DNA of 64,000 nt from Gordonibacter faecis (GTDB lineage Bacteria > Actinomycetota > Coriobacteriia > Coriobacteriales > Eggerthellaceae): the NCBI RefSeq assembly GCF_030077735.1, contig NZ_JASJEU010000013.1:258439-322438 (forward strand), in the 5' to 3' direction. The notes beneath the pieces are model-generated. The model ran no database searches. It saw nothing but the letters and a program-made list of their open reading frames with translations, and was not told the DNA's origin. A program made the position numbers and the translations under genes. Below are positions 40,247 to 49,776 of the stretch, one piece after another (position 1 is the first letter of the stretch; each line of letters opens with the position of its first letter).

Positions 40247-40304
40247 AATCTTGACGTCTCAGACGGCAAGAAATCACCAAATCTTGACGTCTCAGACGGC
40301 AAGA
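40247..40304. repeat. Tandem 25-bp imperfect palindromes
   Basis: The same 25-base unit containing TCTTGACGTCT occurs at 40247-40271 and 40280-40304 (33-base period). Within each, TCTTGACGTCT pairs with AGACGGCAAGA with one mismatch. They lie just upstream of queH on its 5' side, so they could be regulatory. Confidence 0.6.
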
Positions 40305-40352
40305 TTGGGGAAGCAGTGTGGGTAAAAGATACATCCTTGTCATCAAGACCTG

Positions 40353-40475
40353 TGTCATCCTGTGCGAGAGAAGCGAGTCGAAGGATCCCGTTTGGTGCCA
40401 ACGGGGAGACTTACTGCTATCGCCACACGGGATCCTTCGACTCCGCTCACTTCGTTCGCTTTGCTCAGGATGACA
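40353..40475. repeat. Long inverted repeat in the queH-HAD gap
   Basis: A 17-bp perfect arm, GAGTCGAAGGATCCCGT (40375-40391) with its complement at 40427-40443, is nested in TGTCATCCTG/CAGGATGACA (40353-40362 and 40466-40475). Partial repeats of AGGATG-ACAAG continue to about 40550. Similar GGATCC...AGGATGACA repeats are common between genes in many genomes. No gene lies in 40200-40668. Confidence 0.65.
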
Positions 40476-40668
40476 AGGTTCGGCGGCTTCGCCGCTTCCG
40501 CTTAGGATGGCAAGGGGGTTCGCATTCGGCGCTCAGGATGACAAGCTGTTTTTCGTTCCCCGCCCTTGGTCGTAGGGGTTTCATTGGGTTTTGGGTGGGG
40601 GTGGGGGGACTGCTTTATACTTACAGGCTTGGAACAGAGGCACTCGAATCGAGCAAAGGACTATCGCT

Positions 40669-41529
40669 ATGACGCAACCTGGCTATCGCGCGGTTTTCTT
40701 CGATCTTGACGGCACGCTGCTGCCGATGGAAATTGACGAGTTCATGCGCTCGTATTTCGGCTCGCTGGGGGCGTATGTGGCGCGGTTCGGCGTGAGCCCG
40801 GAGGCGTTCATGGCGGGCATGAAGGCCGGCATCAAGAACATGGCGGCGCACGACGACAGCCTCCCCAACGCCGAGGCTTTTTGGGAGGGCTACTTCGCGC
40901 ACGTTGACCGCGAGGCGTGCGATTGGCCGGTTGAGCTGGACCATTACTACGAGCACGAGTTCGGCAAAATAGGAGCGGACGTGGTGCCGAACCCTGCCGC
41001 CGCCCGTGCGGTGAACACGCTTGTCGCAAAGGGCTATCCGCTTGTGCTGGCCACCATGCCCATGTTCCCCGAGCGCGCCGTGCGCTGGCGCCTTGCGTGG
41101 GCGGGCATCGATCCCAGCCAGTTCGCGCGCCTCACGCACTTCCAGAACTCCACCAGCGTGAAGCCGAAGGCCACCTACTACGCCGAGAACCTGGCCGCGT
41201 GCGGTGTGGCGGGCGAAGACGTGCTCATGGTGGGGAATAACACGGTGGAAGATTTCAGCATTTGCGCGCTCGGGGCTGACGCGTACCTGGTCACCGACCA
41301 CCTGCTCGACCCGACGGACCACTTCGACCTGGCCACGGTGAAGCACGGCACCATGGAGGAATTCGCTGCGTGGGCCGAGGCGCTTCCTGCCTGCGCAAAC
41401 CCTGCGACCGACATCGAAGCGGGCCTCGTGCCCACGGCCGCGCGCGACGCCGCACTCGCAAGTAATCTCACCGGCGACGCCCCCAAAGCTCCCGGCAAAG
41501 ACTTCTCCATCAGCGGAATGGAGGGCTAA
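40669..41529 (+). CDS. HAD-superfamily phosphatase
   Basis: A 286-residue hydrolase. Motif I is FFDLDGTLLP with nucleophile Asp12 and Asp14. A Ser/Thr motif II candidate lies in PLVLATMPMFP. Motif III Lys is in SVKPKATYY, and motif IV is in DVLMVGNNTVEDFS. A helical cap sits between motifs I and II. AAAGGA precedes ATG 40669. Its stop is two bases before tgt, so the two genes are probably co-transcribed and coupled. Substrate not predictable; a link to nucleotide or preQ1 metabolism is only positional. Confidence 0.85.
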   Translation: MTQPGYRAVFFDLDGTLLPMEIDEFMRSYFGSLGAYVARFGVSPEAFMAGMKAGIKNMAAHDDSLPNAEAFWEGYFAHVDREACDWPVELDHYYEHEFGKIGADVVPNPAAARAVNTLVAKGYPLVLATMPMFPERAVRWRLAWAGIDPSQFARLTHFQNSTSVKPKATYYAENLAACGVAGEDVLMVGNNTVEDFSICALGADAYLVTDHLLDPTDHFDLATVKHGTMEEFAAWAEALPACANPATDIEAGLVPTAARDAALASNLTGDAPKAPGKDFSISGMEG

Positions 41530-41531
41530 CT

Positions 41532-42677
41532 GTGGCGCTCTTCGACTGCACCTGCGAGGCGCAAAGCGGCCACGCCCGCGCCCTCGCCTACGAAACGGCG
41601 CACGGCACCTTCCACACCCCCCTGTTCATGCCCGTAGGCACCAGCGCCACGGTGAAGGGTGTCACCGTAGGTCAGCTGCGTGACCTTGGAAGCCAGGTGG
41701 TGCTCTCCAACACGTATCACCTGTCGTTGCGCCCCGGCGCGGACGTGGTGGCGGAAGCCGGCGGCGTCCACCGCTTCATGAACTACGACGGCCCCATGCT
41801 CACCGACTCGGGCGGCTTCCAGGTGTTCAGTCTGGCCGACACGCTCAAGCTGGACAACGACGGCCTCACCTTCCGCTCCATCTACGACGGCGCGAAAATC
41901 CGCTGGACGCCCGAGTCCAACATGGCTATCCAAGAGCAGCTGGGCGCCGACATTGCCATGCAGCTCGACCAGTGCACGCCGTACCCGGCCGAGAAGGCGT
42001 TCGTCGCGCGCGCGGTGGACCTGTCGGCCAACTGGGCGCGCCGCTGCCTGGCTGCACACAAACGCCCCGATCAGACGCTCTTCGGTATCGTGCAGGGTGG
42101 CATGGAGTTGGACCTGCGCCTGGAATCCATCCGCCGCCTCCGCGAAATCGAGGACGAAAGCTTGGCTGCAGGCGGCCGTCGCTTTGGCGGTTTCGGCATC
42201 GGCGGCTACTCGGTGGGCGAGGATCACGAGGTCATGTTCCAAACCCTCGGCGAGGTCGCGCGCGCCTGCCCGGAGGACCGCCCGCGCTACCTTATGGGAG
42301 TGGGTAACCCCACCACGCTCGTGCGCGCCGTCCGCGAAGGCGTGGACATGTTCGACTGCGTGCTGCCCACGCGCACGGCCCGCATGGGTACGGCGTTCTC
42401 ATCCACCGGCCGCATGAACATGCGCAACGCCAAGTACACGCGCGACTTCGGCCCGCTCGATGCGGCGTGCACGTGCCCCACGTGCCAAAACCACAGCCGC
42501 GCCTATATTCGCCACCTCGTGAAGCAAAACGAAATGCTCGGAGGTATTCTGCTGTCAATCCACAACCTGCACTATCTTTTGGACCTCATGCGCCGCGCCC
42601 GCGAGGCCGTGCTGGCAGACGCCTACGAGGATTTCTACCAAGAATGGATGGCTAGTCCCGCTGCACAGGACTACTAG
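41532..42677 (+). CDS. tgt: Queuine/preQ1 tRNA-guanine transglycosylase
   Basis: Exchanges guanine-34 of GUN anticodons for preQ1, the first tRNA step of queuosine synthesis. A 381-residue protein from GTG 41532 after GGAGGG. Asp92 in TDSGGFQVFSL binds the base. The nucleophile region FDCVLPTRTARMG and the zinc site CTCPTCQNHSRAYIRH plus a later His are present. Length is typical. Here secDF follows without yajC, a variant of the common queA-tgt-yajC-secD-secF order. Confidence 0.97.
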   Translation: MALFDCTCEAQSGHARALAYETAHGTFHTPLFMPVGTSATVKGVTVGQLRDLGSQVVLSNTYHLSLRPGADVVAEAGGVHRFMNYDGPMLTDSGGFQVFSLADTLKLDNDGLTFRSIYDGAKIRWTPESNMAIQEQLGADIAMQLDQCTPYPAEKAFVARAVDLSANWARRCLAAHKRPDQTLFGIVQGGMELDLRLESIRRLREIEDESLAAGGRRFGGFGIGGYSVGEDHEVMFQTLGEVARACPEDRPRYLMGVGNPTTLVRAVREGVDMFDCVLPTRTARMGTAFSSTGRMNMRNAKYTRDFGPLDAACTCPTCQNHSRAYIRHLVKQNEMLGGILLSIHNLHYLLDLMRRAREAVLADAYEDFYQEWMASPAAQDY

Positions 42678-42687
42678 GAACGAACTT

Positions 42688-42753
42688 GTCAGGGGGGTGC
42701 TATATTTTTATCCGAGAATGATTCACGGATGATCAACAGATTTTCCCCCTGAC
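42688..42753 (+). promoter_or_regulatory. Inverted repeat in the secDF upstream region
   Basis: GTCAGGGGG (42688-42696) is complementary to CCCCCTGAC (42745-42753), with an inner ATCCG/CGGAT pair. It could form a long stem-loop that ends tgt transcription or controls secDF. No T-run follows. Confidence 0.4.
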
Positions 42754-42841
42754 GTCGTCGTTTTGTGGCACAATAGGAAAGTTCATGAAGCGATGCCGTT
42801 AAGCATCGCGCGTCGCAGCGTTTGCAAGGAGAACACGTCTC

Positions 42842-45562
42842 ATGGCACTTGCCTCGAATTCAAAACCCCGGAAAAAGCCCAGCCGCATCTACGAACGGCG
42901 CAACATCTGGCTTCTCATCATTACCACTCTGCTGGTCATCGGCTCCATCTTCATGTTTGCCCCGCCGCAGGAGAAAATCAACCAAGGCCTGGACATCCAG
43001 GGCGGCCTGTCGGTGGTTCTCACCGCGAAGGGCGAAGGCGGCGCTGCCGTGTCGGCTGAAGACATGGAGAAAAGCCGCGCCATCATCGAGAGCCGCGTGA
43101 ACGCGCTCGGTGCGTCGGAGGCTGTGGTGCAGGTGCAGGGCACCGACCAAATTCTCGTGCAAATTCCGGGCCTCACGGACACCGAGGATGCGCTCAACAC
43201 CATCGGCAAAACCGGTAAGCTGGAATTCGCGCGTCTCGACTCGTTCACCGACGAAGACGTGAAAACCAAGATCGAAAACGGCCAGTTCGGCAGCGAGGCC
43301 ACCATCACCGACGAGCTGGGTAACGCCCTGCCTGCCGGCGAGACGGAACACCTCAAGGTGGAAGACGGCACGTACACGCCTATTGTGACAGGTGCGAATA
43401 TTACGAACGTTACCGTCGGCAAGCATAAGGAAACGTCGGCCGACTATGCCGTGAACGTGCGGCTGGACGGCGAAGGTACCTCGGCATTCGCCGAGGCAAC
43501 AAAAGAACTTGCTCCCACGAGGGGCAAGATTGTCATCGTTTTGGACAACGAGGTACAGTCTGCTCCCGGTGTCGATTCTGAAATCCCCAACGGCGACGTG
43601 CAGATCACCGGCAACTACACGCTCGAAGACGCCAAGTCTCTCCAAACCGTGCTCGAAAGCGGCTCCTTGCCCGTGAGTTTCGAATACGCTCAAAGCCAGG
43701 TAGTAGGCCCGACGCTTGGTCAAGACGCCCTCAAGTCCGGCGTGATGGTGGCGCTCATCGGCCTGGCTGTGGTCATGTTCTACCTGCTGTTCTTCTACAA
43801 GGGCCTCGGTCTTATTACGGCGGCTGCTATGGCCATCTTCGCGCTGCTCTACTTGGGCATTTTGGCCACGCTGTCTTCATTCGGCCTGTTCAGCCTGTCT
43901 CTTGCGGGCATCGCGGGTATCGTGCTTACCATTGGTATGGCCGCGGACTCCTCCATTCTTACCATGGAGCGCTTCCGCGAGGAAATACGCATGGGCCGCA
44001 GCGTGCGCGCCGCGTCCATTACGGGCGTGAAGCACGCTATTGTGACGTCGGTGGACGCCGACCTTGTTACGCTGGTGTCCGCGCTGTCGCTGTTCTTCCT
44101 GGCCAGTGCTTCGGTCAAGGGCTTCGGCCTCACGCTGGCGCTGGGTATTATCTGCGACATCGCCATGATGTTGCTGTTCAAGGCACCGCTCATTCGCCTC
44201 ATCGCTCCGCGCCTCATTGCGAAGCACCCGGGCTTCTGGGGCATCAAGGACAGCCTGGCTGCCTCCGACGACTTCAAGGCGCTCGCCGCGGCTGAGGGCA
44301 CCTCCGTTGCCCAGGCCGAAGCGGGTGAGGCCATGAACCTAGCTGAAAGCGAGCAGGAGGCCGAGCGCACGTCCGGCCAGGCGGGCGAGGCCGCCGCGAA
44401 GGCTGCACGCAAGACCCGCGGCCGTTTCATCAAGCGCGACATCAACTTCCTCGGCTATCGCCGCGTATTCCTCACGGTGGCCGCCATTCTCGTGTGCGCG
44501 TCGTTCGCCATCGTGGGTGTGAAGGGCCTGAACTTCGGCATTGAGTTTGTGGGCGGCACGTCGGTGTCGTTCCATGGCACGGGCGACGTCACCACCGAGC
44601 AGATGCGCGAAGCCTTCAACGAGGCGGGCGAACCCGACGCCGTCATCCAAACCACGAACGCCGACGGCCAAGAGGGCTTCCTCGTGCGCACCACCACCAC
44701 GAGTGCCGAAGAGGCCACCGCGCGCGCCAACGACGTGGCGGACAAGCTGGGGCTGAACACCGAAAGCTTCGAGGTAACCACCATCGGGCCCGACTGGGGC
44801 GCGAGCGTCATCCAGTCGTCGCTCATTGCGTTCCTCGTGTCCATTGTGCTTATCATCATCTACATTGCCATCCGCTTCGACTATAAGATGGGCATTACCG
44901 CCATCGTGGCGCTGCTGCACGACCTTGTGCTGGTCATGGGCATCTACGCGCTGGTGGGACGCGAGGTGAACCCAAACACCATTGCCGCGCTGCTCACCAT
45001 CCTGGGCTACTCGCTTTACGACACGGTGGTCGTGTTCCACCGCATCAACGACAACATGCAGGATTCCGATATCAAGTGCACCTTCATGACCATGGCGAAC
45101 CACTCGGTGAACCAGGTGCTCATTCGTACCATCAACACCACGCTGACCTCGCTCATTCCGGTACTCGCCATGATGCTGTTCGGTGGCGAAACGCTGAAAG
45201 ACTTCGCGTTCGCCATGGTGATTGGCCTTGTGTGCGGTTCGTACTCGTCCATCGCTGTGGCCACGCCGCTCTATTCCATGTGGAAGACGCGCGAGCCGCG
45301 CTACGCGAAACTGGTGAAGAAATTCGGGCCGGAAGTGGGCCGCTTCGAGTTCGGTAACCCCAACGCGCTCACGGCCGCCGGCATCAAGAAGGCGAAGGCC
45401 GCTGCGGCGGCGGGCACGGCCACGGCCACGGATGTCCCGACCTCCGCAGAAGCCGCCGCGCCCGATCAGCACGGCTACGAAGCACCGCACGGCGCCGCGG
45501 CCTCCAAGTCGGCCGCGAAGCCCCCCAAAGCCAAGCGCAAAAAGCGCCCCGACAAGAAGTAA
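42842..45562 (+). CDS. secDF: Fused protein translocase subunits SecD-SecF
   Basis: A 906-residue membrane protein that uses the proton gradient to help pull secreted proteins through SecYEG. The SecD half (about 1-470) has one helix, the large outer P1 domain (GLDIQGGLSVVL) and five helices containing GMAADSSILTMERFREE. The SecF half starts near 520 with LNFGIEFVGGTSV and ends in helices with YDTVVVFHRINDN. A charged linker joins the halves. The SecD signature has ADS where VDA is more usual. The Ala/Lys-rich tail (about 850-906) is cytoplasmic. It would serve export of the giant surface proteins. Confidence 0.96.
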   Translation: MALASNSKPRKKPSRIYERRNIWLLIITTLLVIGSIFMFAPPQEKINQGLDIQGGLSVVLTAKGEGGAAVSAEDMEKSRAIIESRVNALGASEAVVQVQGTDQILVQIPGLTDTEDALNTIGKTGKLEFARLDSFTDEDVKTKIENGQFGSEATITDELGNALPAGETEHLKVEDGTYTPIVTGANITNVTVGKHKETSADYAVNVRLDGEGTSAFAEATKELAPTRGKIVIVLDNEVQSAPGVDSEIPNGDVQITGNYTLEDAKSLQTVLESGSLPVSFEYAQSQVVGPTLGQDALKSGVMVALIGLAVVMFYLLFFYKGLGLITAAAMAIFALLYLGILATLSSFGLFSLSLAGIAGIVLTIGMAADSSILTMERFREEIRMGRSVRAASITGVKHAIVTSVDADLVTLVSALSLFFLASASVKGFGLTLALGIICDIAMMLLFKAPLIRLIAPRLIAKHPGFWGIKDSLAASDDFKALAAAEGTSVAQAEAGEAMNLAESEQEAERTSGQAGEAAAKAARKTRGRFIKRDINFLGYRRVFLTVAAILVCASFAIVGVKGLNFGIEFVGGTSVSFHGTGDVTTEQMREAFNEAGEPDAVIQTTNADGQEGFLVRTTTTSAEEATARANDVADKLGLNTESFEVTTIGPDWGASVIQSSLIAFLVSIVLIIIYIAIRFDYKMGITAIVALLHDLVLVMGIYALVGREVNPNTIAALLTILGYSLYDTVVVFHRINDNMQDSDIKCTFMTMANHSVNQVLIRTINTTLTSLIPVLAMMLFGGETLKDFAFAMVIGLVCGSYSSIAVATPLYSMWKTREPRYAKLVKKFGPEVGRFEFGNPNALTAAGIKKAKAAAAAGTATATDVPTSAEAAAPDQHGYEAPHGAAASKSAAKPPKAKRKKRPDKK

Positions 45563-45584
45563 CCTTTTTTGATACGAGAATGAT

Positions 45585-45611
45585 GAGAGGGCGGCCGATG
45601 GCCGCCCTCTC
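45585..45611. terminator. Bidirectional hairpin between secDF and the amidase gene
   Basis: A 12-bp perfect stem, GAGAGGGCGGCC-gat-GGCCGCCCTCTC (45585-45611), between convergent genes. Confidence 0.7.
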
Positions 45612-45644
45612 GGTGATCTGATAGGTCTTAACCTGGGTTTGCTC

Positions 45645-46541
45645 TTAGCGCTTGAAGCGCTCCCGGTCGGCCAACTCGGCGTACCAGCGGGCGTAGATGT
45701 CGGGGCGGAAGTCCGGGTTCTCTTCAGCCCACTGTTTGGCCAGGAAAGGCTTGTCCACGTAGGACAAATCGATGGTGCCCAGGTGCAACTCCTGCTCGTC
45801 GGAACCAGGCGCACCGCAGGGCCCACCCGCGTAATAGTGCACGGCCGGCACGTTCTTGCCGGGACCTATCACGCTGCTGCCGCCCACGAAATCGTCAGTG
45901 ATGGCGCAGCCCGTGCAGTTCGCCGAGGCGATGAACACGTCGTTGTTCGCGGCCAGATACTCCAGCGAGTCCTTAATGTTGCGCGCGGTCACACCCGTGT
46001 TCACGGCGAACGGGTTCGCAATGATGCGACAGCCACTCGCCCGGTAATAGCGCATGACCTCGGAGAACACGAACGTGTCGTAGCAGATGCTCACGCCTAC
46101 CGGCCCCCAGGGTGTGCCGAACATGAACGGTTCGTCGCCGCGGCCCGCCCAGGTGGGCTCATCGGCTGGCAGATGCATCTTACGGTAGCGGCCCAGCACC
46201 CCGTCGGGCCCGCAGGCCACAGCGGCGTTGTACACGGTGCCGTCCTCGGAACGCTCGGCCAGTCCGAATACGGCGTACACACCCAGGCGGTGCGTGGCTT
46301 CGGCCACGGCCTCGGTGGACGGTCCGGGGATGGGCTCGGCTAGCCGGTAGTGCATGCGCTCGTCGCCCTCGTGTGTAAGGTCGGCATCGTAGCCGGTGAG
46401 CGCCGTCTCGGGCAGCACCACGAGGTTTGCCCCGCGCGCCGCTGCGCATTCGATGTAGCCGATGATGCGGTTCAGGTTCCGTTCCTTGTCGCCCCAGCGC
46501 GGCTCGTACGTGACCACGGCGACGTTCATGATGTCTTTCAT
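45645..46541 (-). CDS. Nitrilase-superfamily amidase/hydrolase
   Basis: A 298-residue hydrolase of C-N bonds in amides or N-carbamoyl compounds. The Glu-Lys-Cys triad is visible: Glu45 (LPETALTGY), Lys121 (RKMHLP) and Cys153 (SICYDTF). AAAGGAATT precedes ATG 46541. It lies downstream of an MFS gene on the same strand, 155 bases apart, with a divergent LysR gene beyond. A small uptake-and-hydrolysis unit for an amide is suggested. Substrate unknown. Confidence 0.9.
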   Translation of the reverse strand: MKDIMNVAVVTYEPRWGDKERNLNRIIGYIECAAARGANLVVLPETALTGYDADLTHEGDERMHYRLAEPIPGPSTEAVAEATHRLGVYAVFGLAERSEDGTVYNAAVACGPDGVLGRYRKMHLPADEPTWAGRGDEPFMFGTPWGPVGVSICYDTFVFSEVMRYYRASGCRIIANPFAVNTGVTARNIKDSLEYLAANNDVFIASANCTGCAITDDFVGGSSVIGPGKNVPAVHYYAGGPCGAPGSDEQELHLGTIDLSYVDKPFLAKQWAEENPDFRPDIYARWYAELADRERFKR

Positions 46542-46696
46542 GAAGAATTCCTTTCCGGCAAGGCGTCGCGCTTTGCCATCTTCTTTATCAACTTTTCCGA
46601 TGCATATCTGTCACTCCGGCTGTCATTCCGACCTGCGGCGGGCCGATTGCACGAAGGGTGAGACTCCCGGCTGTTCTGGTGTGGCATTCGGCTCTA

Positions 46697-47920
46697 CTAG
46701 CGCAGCTTCGGCGTGACGAACGTGCACACGGCACCCACCACGGTAAGCGGCACCATGAGATAGAACGCCATATCCCAGCCCACTGCCTCGATGAGCAGAC
46801 CTACCAAGCTGGAGCTCAGGAAGATGCCCACCCACTGGAACGTGTTCAGCAGCGCCACAGCCATGTCGCCCTGTGCGGGTGGCACGAGTTCGGCCACGGC
46901 TGAGAAGCACAGGCCCACGATGCCCATAACCGCGATGCCGAACAGCACCACCAACACAATGAACACGCCGGTGGGCCAGGTGGGCATGAGTGCGTAGGTC
47001 ACGGCGCTGGCTAGCATGAGCACACCGAGCGGCTTCTTGCGCGAGCCCATCTTGTCCGATATCATGCCCACCACGATGCCTACGGGGATGCCCACGAGCG
47101 GCGCAATGCTCACAATGGAACTGGCCGTTGCTGCATCCATGCCGCGCACTTCGGCCAGGTACGTGGGCAAGAACGAGATGACGCCCTGCTCGGCAATCAG
47201 ATACACCATGAGCGTGATGCCGATGAGCCACATGCCCGGGTTCAGGAACACGTCCTTTGAGAACAGCTTCGCTGGCGCAGCCGAGGCGCCCTCGGGTGCC
47301 TCTGTGACCGGCGCTTCCTTAGCTTGTGCAGCCGCCGTAAGCGACACGTCCAGATTGCGCAGGGCTACGATCCATGCCACGAGGAACACGGCAGCGTAGA
47401 TGGCCGTAAACCACCATACGTTCTCCCACGCGCCGCTCTCGGCAATACGGGGAGCCAGGTTGAACATGGCTATCTGGCCGAACGCCATAAAGCACATGAG
47501 AAGGCCCATGGCGCTGCCGCGGCGTCGGTCGTCGAACGAGCTGGCTACCGCTGCCGGCCCCAGCGTCATGAGTAGGATGAGCCCCACGCCCTCCACGATG
47601 CGGCTGCCCAGCATGACGGCGTACCCTAAGTCGAACGCACCTGTCACCGATCCGGCCAGGATGGCGGCCAGGGCAATGATGCCCGTCTTGTAGTACCCCA
47701 GCTTCGCTATGATGACGCCGCTAGGAATAGCCAGGAAAATTCCCGAGAATACAAACACCGAGATGAGCAGCCCAGCCTGCCCAGCACCCGCGAGCCCCAT
47801 GCTCTCCGTGAGCACCGGCACGATGGGTGCCACCTTGTTCAGACACATGGCTCCCGCCGTCATGGACATAAGCATCATGAACAACACGAGCCCGGGAGAG
47901 ATCTTCTTGCGATTGGTCAT
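46697..47920 (-). CDS. MFS transporter
   Basis: A 407-residue carrier with about 12 membrane helices. The start at 47920 (MTNRKKISPG) follows AAAGGGGTG; the longer frame to 47971 lacks support. The loop between helices 2 and 3 carries a GVIIAKLGYYKTG form of motif A. A 30-residue Ala/Pro/Glu-rich central loop separates the halves. It belongs to the nitrate/cyanate-permease-like section by general appearance (uncertain). Probably imports the substrate of the amidase downstream, under the divergent LysR regulator. Confidence 0.88.
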   Translation of the reverse strand: MTNRKKISPGLVLFMMLMSMTAGAMCLNKVAPIVPVLTESMGLAGAGQAGLLISVFVFSGIFLAIPSGVIIAKLGYYKTGIIALAAILAGSVTGAFDLGYAVMLGSRIVEGVGLILLMTLGPAAVASSFDDRRRGSAMGLLMCFMAFGQIAMFNLAPRIAESGAWENVWWFTAIYAAVFLVAWIVALRNLDVSLTAAAQAKEAPVTEAPEGASAAPAKLFSKDVFLNPGMWLIGITLMVYLIAEQGVISFLPTYLAEVRGMDAATASSIVSIAPLVGIPVGIVVGMISDKMGSRKKPLGVLMLASAVTYALMPTWPTGVFIVLVVLFGIAVMGIVGLCFSAVAELVPPAQGDMAVALLNTFQWVGIFLSSSLVGLLIEAVGWDMAFYLMVPLTVVGAVCTFVTPKLR

Positions 47921-48199
47921 TGTCTTCACCCCTTTCGCGGCCGTCTGGCCGCATCCGTGCGCGCCGTGCACCCGCTGAACCCTGAAACCGCAGGTGAGTG
48001 ATAGCTGCGCTCATACCTCCCGTACTGCTCCCAGCTTACGCGCAGGGCTTTCTATAGCGGAACGAACGATATGGAGAGGGGTATCAATAGTCACGTGAGG
48101 CCGATTCAAAACATGCGTTCCGCTGCGTAGAATGAAGGTGAGGAACCGAAGGTGGGCCCATCCGGGCCGGTCGCAGACGAAACGGAGAAGGAGGCGGCC

Positions 48200-49114
48200 A
48201 TGGACACACGCGATCTCAAGGTGTTCGTGGCCGTCTATGAGACGAAGAGCATCACGCGCGCAGCAAAGAATCAGTTCCTAAGCCCCCAGGGGTGCAGCAA
48301 AATCATCCAGAAGATAGAAGGCGAACTGAGCACGTCGCTGTTTGCCCGCAACCACTTCGGCGTTGCGCCCACGCCGCAGGGCGATGCGCTCTACCGCCGT
48401 GCGCAGATGGTTATTCGTCTGCTCGACGGCGTGAAGGACGAGGTGGAGGCCGCCCGTGCTCTCAAGTACACGCTGAATATCGCCTCGACACAGGGCGTTT
48501 CGGAGTACCTCTCGCTCGCATTCGTGCGCGATTTTTCCGAAAGCCATCCGCATATCAGCCCACGCATCATGGAAAGCCCCGACGCTATTGCGAAGCAGCG
48601 CACGCTTGACAACGTTGCCGAAGTTGGTGTGCTGGGTGGGCCGGTGGACCTGTCGGTGTTCCATGCCGTGCCGTTTACGCATCACCGGCCATGCCTGGTC
48701 ATCAACGAGGCGAACCCATTGGCGCGCAAAGCTGCCATCGACTACGTCGATCTGGACAACCAGCCACTTGCCATGGTGAGCCGCGAGTTTGCCTCGCACC
48801 ACCTGGTTGTGAATCGCCTGGCGAATGCTGGTGCGCATGCGGACATCGTGATGGAGGCCACCGAGCTGGACCTGTGCCACCGTCTGGCCGAGCAGGGGGA
48901 CGCCATCGCCGTGTCGTTCGACTTCGCTGCCTGGGGTGGAAGACGCTCACATACGGTCATCCGTCCCTTCGCCGATCGCACGTTTCTCTGGGAGACGTTC
49001 ATCGTCCGCAAGGCCGGTGCCAACTTGTCGCCCCAGGCCCAGGAGTTCTGCGACTTCGCCCTGTCTTGGGTGGCCGACCATCGTGCCGACCTCTTCCAAT
49101 GGCCGGGTGCGTGA
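48200..49114 (+). CDS. LysR-family transcriptional regulator
   Basis: A 304-residue regulator. The N-terminal winged helix starts MDTRDLKVFVAVYETKSITRAA and contains FLSPQGCSKIIQKIEGELS, which is the usual recognition segment. The effector domain spans about 90-300. ATG 48200 follows GAAGGAGG. It is transcribed divergently from the MFS-amidase pair across 279 bases, the standard arrangement for LysR control of the neighbouring operon. Confidence 0.92.
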   Translation: MDTRDLKVFVAVYETKSITRAAKNQFLSPQGCSKIIQKIEGELSTSLFARNHFGVAPTPQGDALYRRAQMVIRLLDGVKDEVEAARALKYTLNIASTQGVSEYLSLAFVRDFSESHPHISPRIMESPDAIAKQRTLDNVAEVGVLGGPVDLSVFHAVPFTHHRPCLVINEANPLARKAAIDYVDLDNQPLAMVSREFASHHLVVNRLANAGAHADIVMEATELDLCHRLAEQGDAIAVSFDFAAWGGRRSHTVIRPFADRTFLWETFIVRKAGANLSPQAQEFCDFALSWVADHRADLFQWPGA

Positions 49115-49308
49115 GGGCGCATACACTGGCTGGGGTCCTTTTCGGGAACGGGGTGCTCGGCGTGTCGGCGTTGATCGCAGGTGCACGCCGATCTCGTGAA
49201 TGGGGAGGTGGTGGGCAGTCCGGTATGGGTGCGGTGTGCTATGCTACGGGGAACAAATGAGGCCAAACTGCGCAGGTAGATGAGGCCGCGAGAGGTAAGG
49301 AGTTGTGC

Positions 49309-49629
49309 ATGCGCCAAGGTAGCGCGCCGAATTTTTGCCCGCCGGTGGAAGAGGGCATTGTTGTTGAATTTGAAGACGAGACGGGTGAACACATCGCCCT
49401 GGAGTTCTTGGGTATCATCCTGCACGGCGAGCGCCGCTACGGGTTTTTCTTCCCTGTGTCGGACGATGAGCCGGTGGGCTCGTCGGGTGAACTGGTGCTT
49501 CTCGAAGTGACCGAACTTGACGAAGACGAGCAGCCGGTTGCCTTCGAGCTGGTGGAGGATGAAGGCGTGGCCGCTGAGGTGTACGAGGACTTCAAGCAGG
49601 CCACCAAAGACCTCTACGACTTCGCGTAA
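49309..49629 (+). CDS. DUF1292-type acidic protein
   Basis: A 106-residue, strongly acidic protein. Segments VVEFEDETGEHIALEFLGII and GELVLLEVTELDEDEQPVAFELVEDE match the DUF1292 pattern. AAGGAG precedes ATG 49309. Single gene, function unknown. In Firmicutes the family often sits near ruvX and alaS, but not here. Confidence 0.75.
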   Translation: MRQGSAPNFCPPVEEGIVVEFEDETGEHIALEFLGIILHGERRYGFFFPVSDDEPVGSSGELVLLEVTELDEDEQPVAFELVEDEGVAAEVYEDFKQATKDLYDFA

Positions 49630-49696
49630 CGCGTGACCCATGCGTGTCTCGCGCGCAACCCGCGCAACGCGCTTCTCTCACCTGCCCGAGAAACAA

Positions 49697-49739
49697 ACGA
49701 CGGCCGGGTGTACCTTTGCAGGTGACACCCGGCCGTCGT
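49697..49739. terminator. Bidirectional terminator hairpin
   Basis: A 15-bp perfect stem from ACGACGGCCGGGTGT (49697-49711) and its complement at 49725-49739, with a 13-base loop. It separates the DUF1292 gene from a convergent small gene. Confidence 0.75.
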
Positions 49740-49776
49740 ATACGGTCAAAGAGGGTGCCCACACGGGCAGACTGGT

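Noticed and set aside
44339..45826. 495-codon minus-strand frame over secDF
   Set aside because: His/Arg-rich shadow of secDF.
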